A stretch of DNA of 14,090 nt from Bryobacterales bacterium (GTDB lineage: Bacteria > Acidobacteriota > Terriglobia > Bryobacterales > Bryobacteraceae): positions 1 to 14,090 of the forward strand of contig JADKID010000047.1 of assembly GCA_016721425.1 (NCBI GenBank). Direction: 5' to 3'. A program made the position numbers and the translations under genes. The notes beneath the pieces are model-generated. The model was not told the origin of the DNA. It ran no database searches and saw only the letters and a program-made list of their open reading frames with translations. Shown here piece after piece: positions 14,003 to 14,090 of this stretch (within the stretch, counting starts at the first letter, position 1; each line of letters opens with the position of its first letter).

Positions 14003-14018
14003 AGCACGTCGTGTGCCA
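14003..14018 (-). promoter_or_regulatory. Sigma-54 (-24/-12) promoter of the VPDGG-CTERM protein gene
   Basis: On the minus strand, TGGCACACGACGTGCT matches the consensus TGGCAC-N5-TTGCW at 10 of 11 bases with the exact GG-N10-GC spacing. Transcription would begin near 13992, giving a leader of about 110 nt. In several bacteria PEP-CTERM genes are controlled by the PrsK/PrsR system with RpoN, which fits. The upstream activator site would lie at or beyond the right edge. Confidence 0.55.
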
Positions 14019-14090
14019 TGCGTTGCAAGCCTAAGAAAACACAGCACAAATTGAAACAGCCCATTCTTGGATGGCGGACAGTCTTGTATA

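Overview
The window looks like a piece of an Acidobacteriota chromosome, most plausibly a Bryobacterales/Solibacter-type soil bacterium. This is inference from family content, not a database match. The evidence is GC-rich coding, large secreted choice-of-anchor-D and Ig-like proteins, VPDGG-type C-terminal sorting signals, and a scar that reads like an IS66 element. The theme is the cell surface: making and exporting an exopolysaccharide, and the proteins associated with it.

Left part (1-3804, minus strand): a tightly packed operon read right to left. It starts with an initiating phosphoglycosyl transferase whose N-terminal half is a degenerate GGDEF-like domain. A Gfo/Idh/MocA oxidoreductase, a left-handed beta-helix N-acetyltransferase and a DegT-family aminotransferase follow; the aminotransferase runs off the left edge. 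The last three have the order and character of WlbA-WlbB-WlbC (WbpB, WbpD, WbpE), the enzymes that install a 3-acetamido group on UDP-GlcNAcA. The 326-nt leader of this operon carries an 11/12 match to the E. coli ops (RfaH recruitment) element on the transcribed strand, about 80 nt after a predicted promoter.

Middle (4689-10231, plus strand): a divergent five-gene operon with a NusG/RfaH-like elongation factor, a Wza-type export protein, an Ig-like protein with a C-terminal membrane helix, a secreted beta-propeller-like protein, and a 734-residue choice-of-anchor-D protein. Spacings are -4, 70, 3 and -4 nt. The NusG paralogue sits next to the ops-like site, so it may control the leftward operon, its own, or both.

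Right part (10232-14090): a decaying accessory zone. It holds a secreted protein gene whose VPDGG-CTERM tail has been put out of frame, a truncated and frameshifted copy of the last third of the choice-of-anchor-D gene (about 88-90% identical by eye), an IS66 tnpA/tnpB remnant, and an intact minus-strand VPDGG-CTERM protein. The intact gene has a clear intrinsic terminator and a good -24/-12 (sigma-54) promoter. Its protein has a Cys and a QxAIW motif resembling thioester domains. No exosortase, Wzc, Wzx/Wzy, tRNA, rRNA or CRISPR array was seen.
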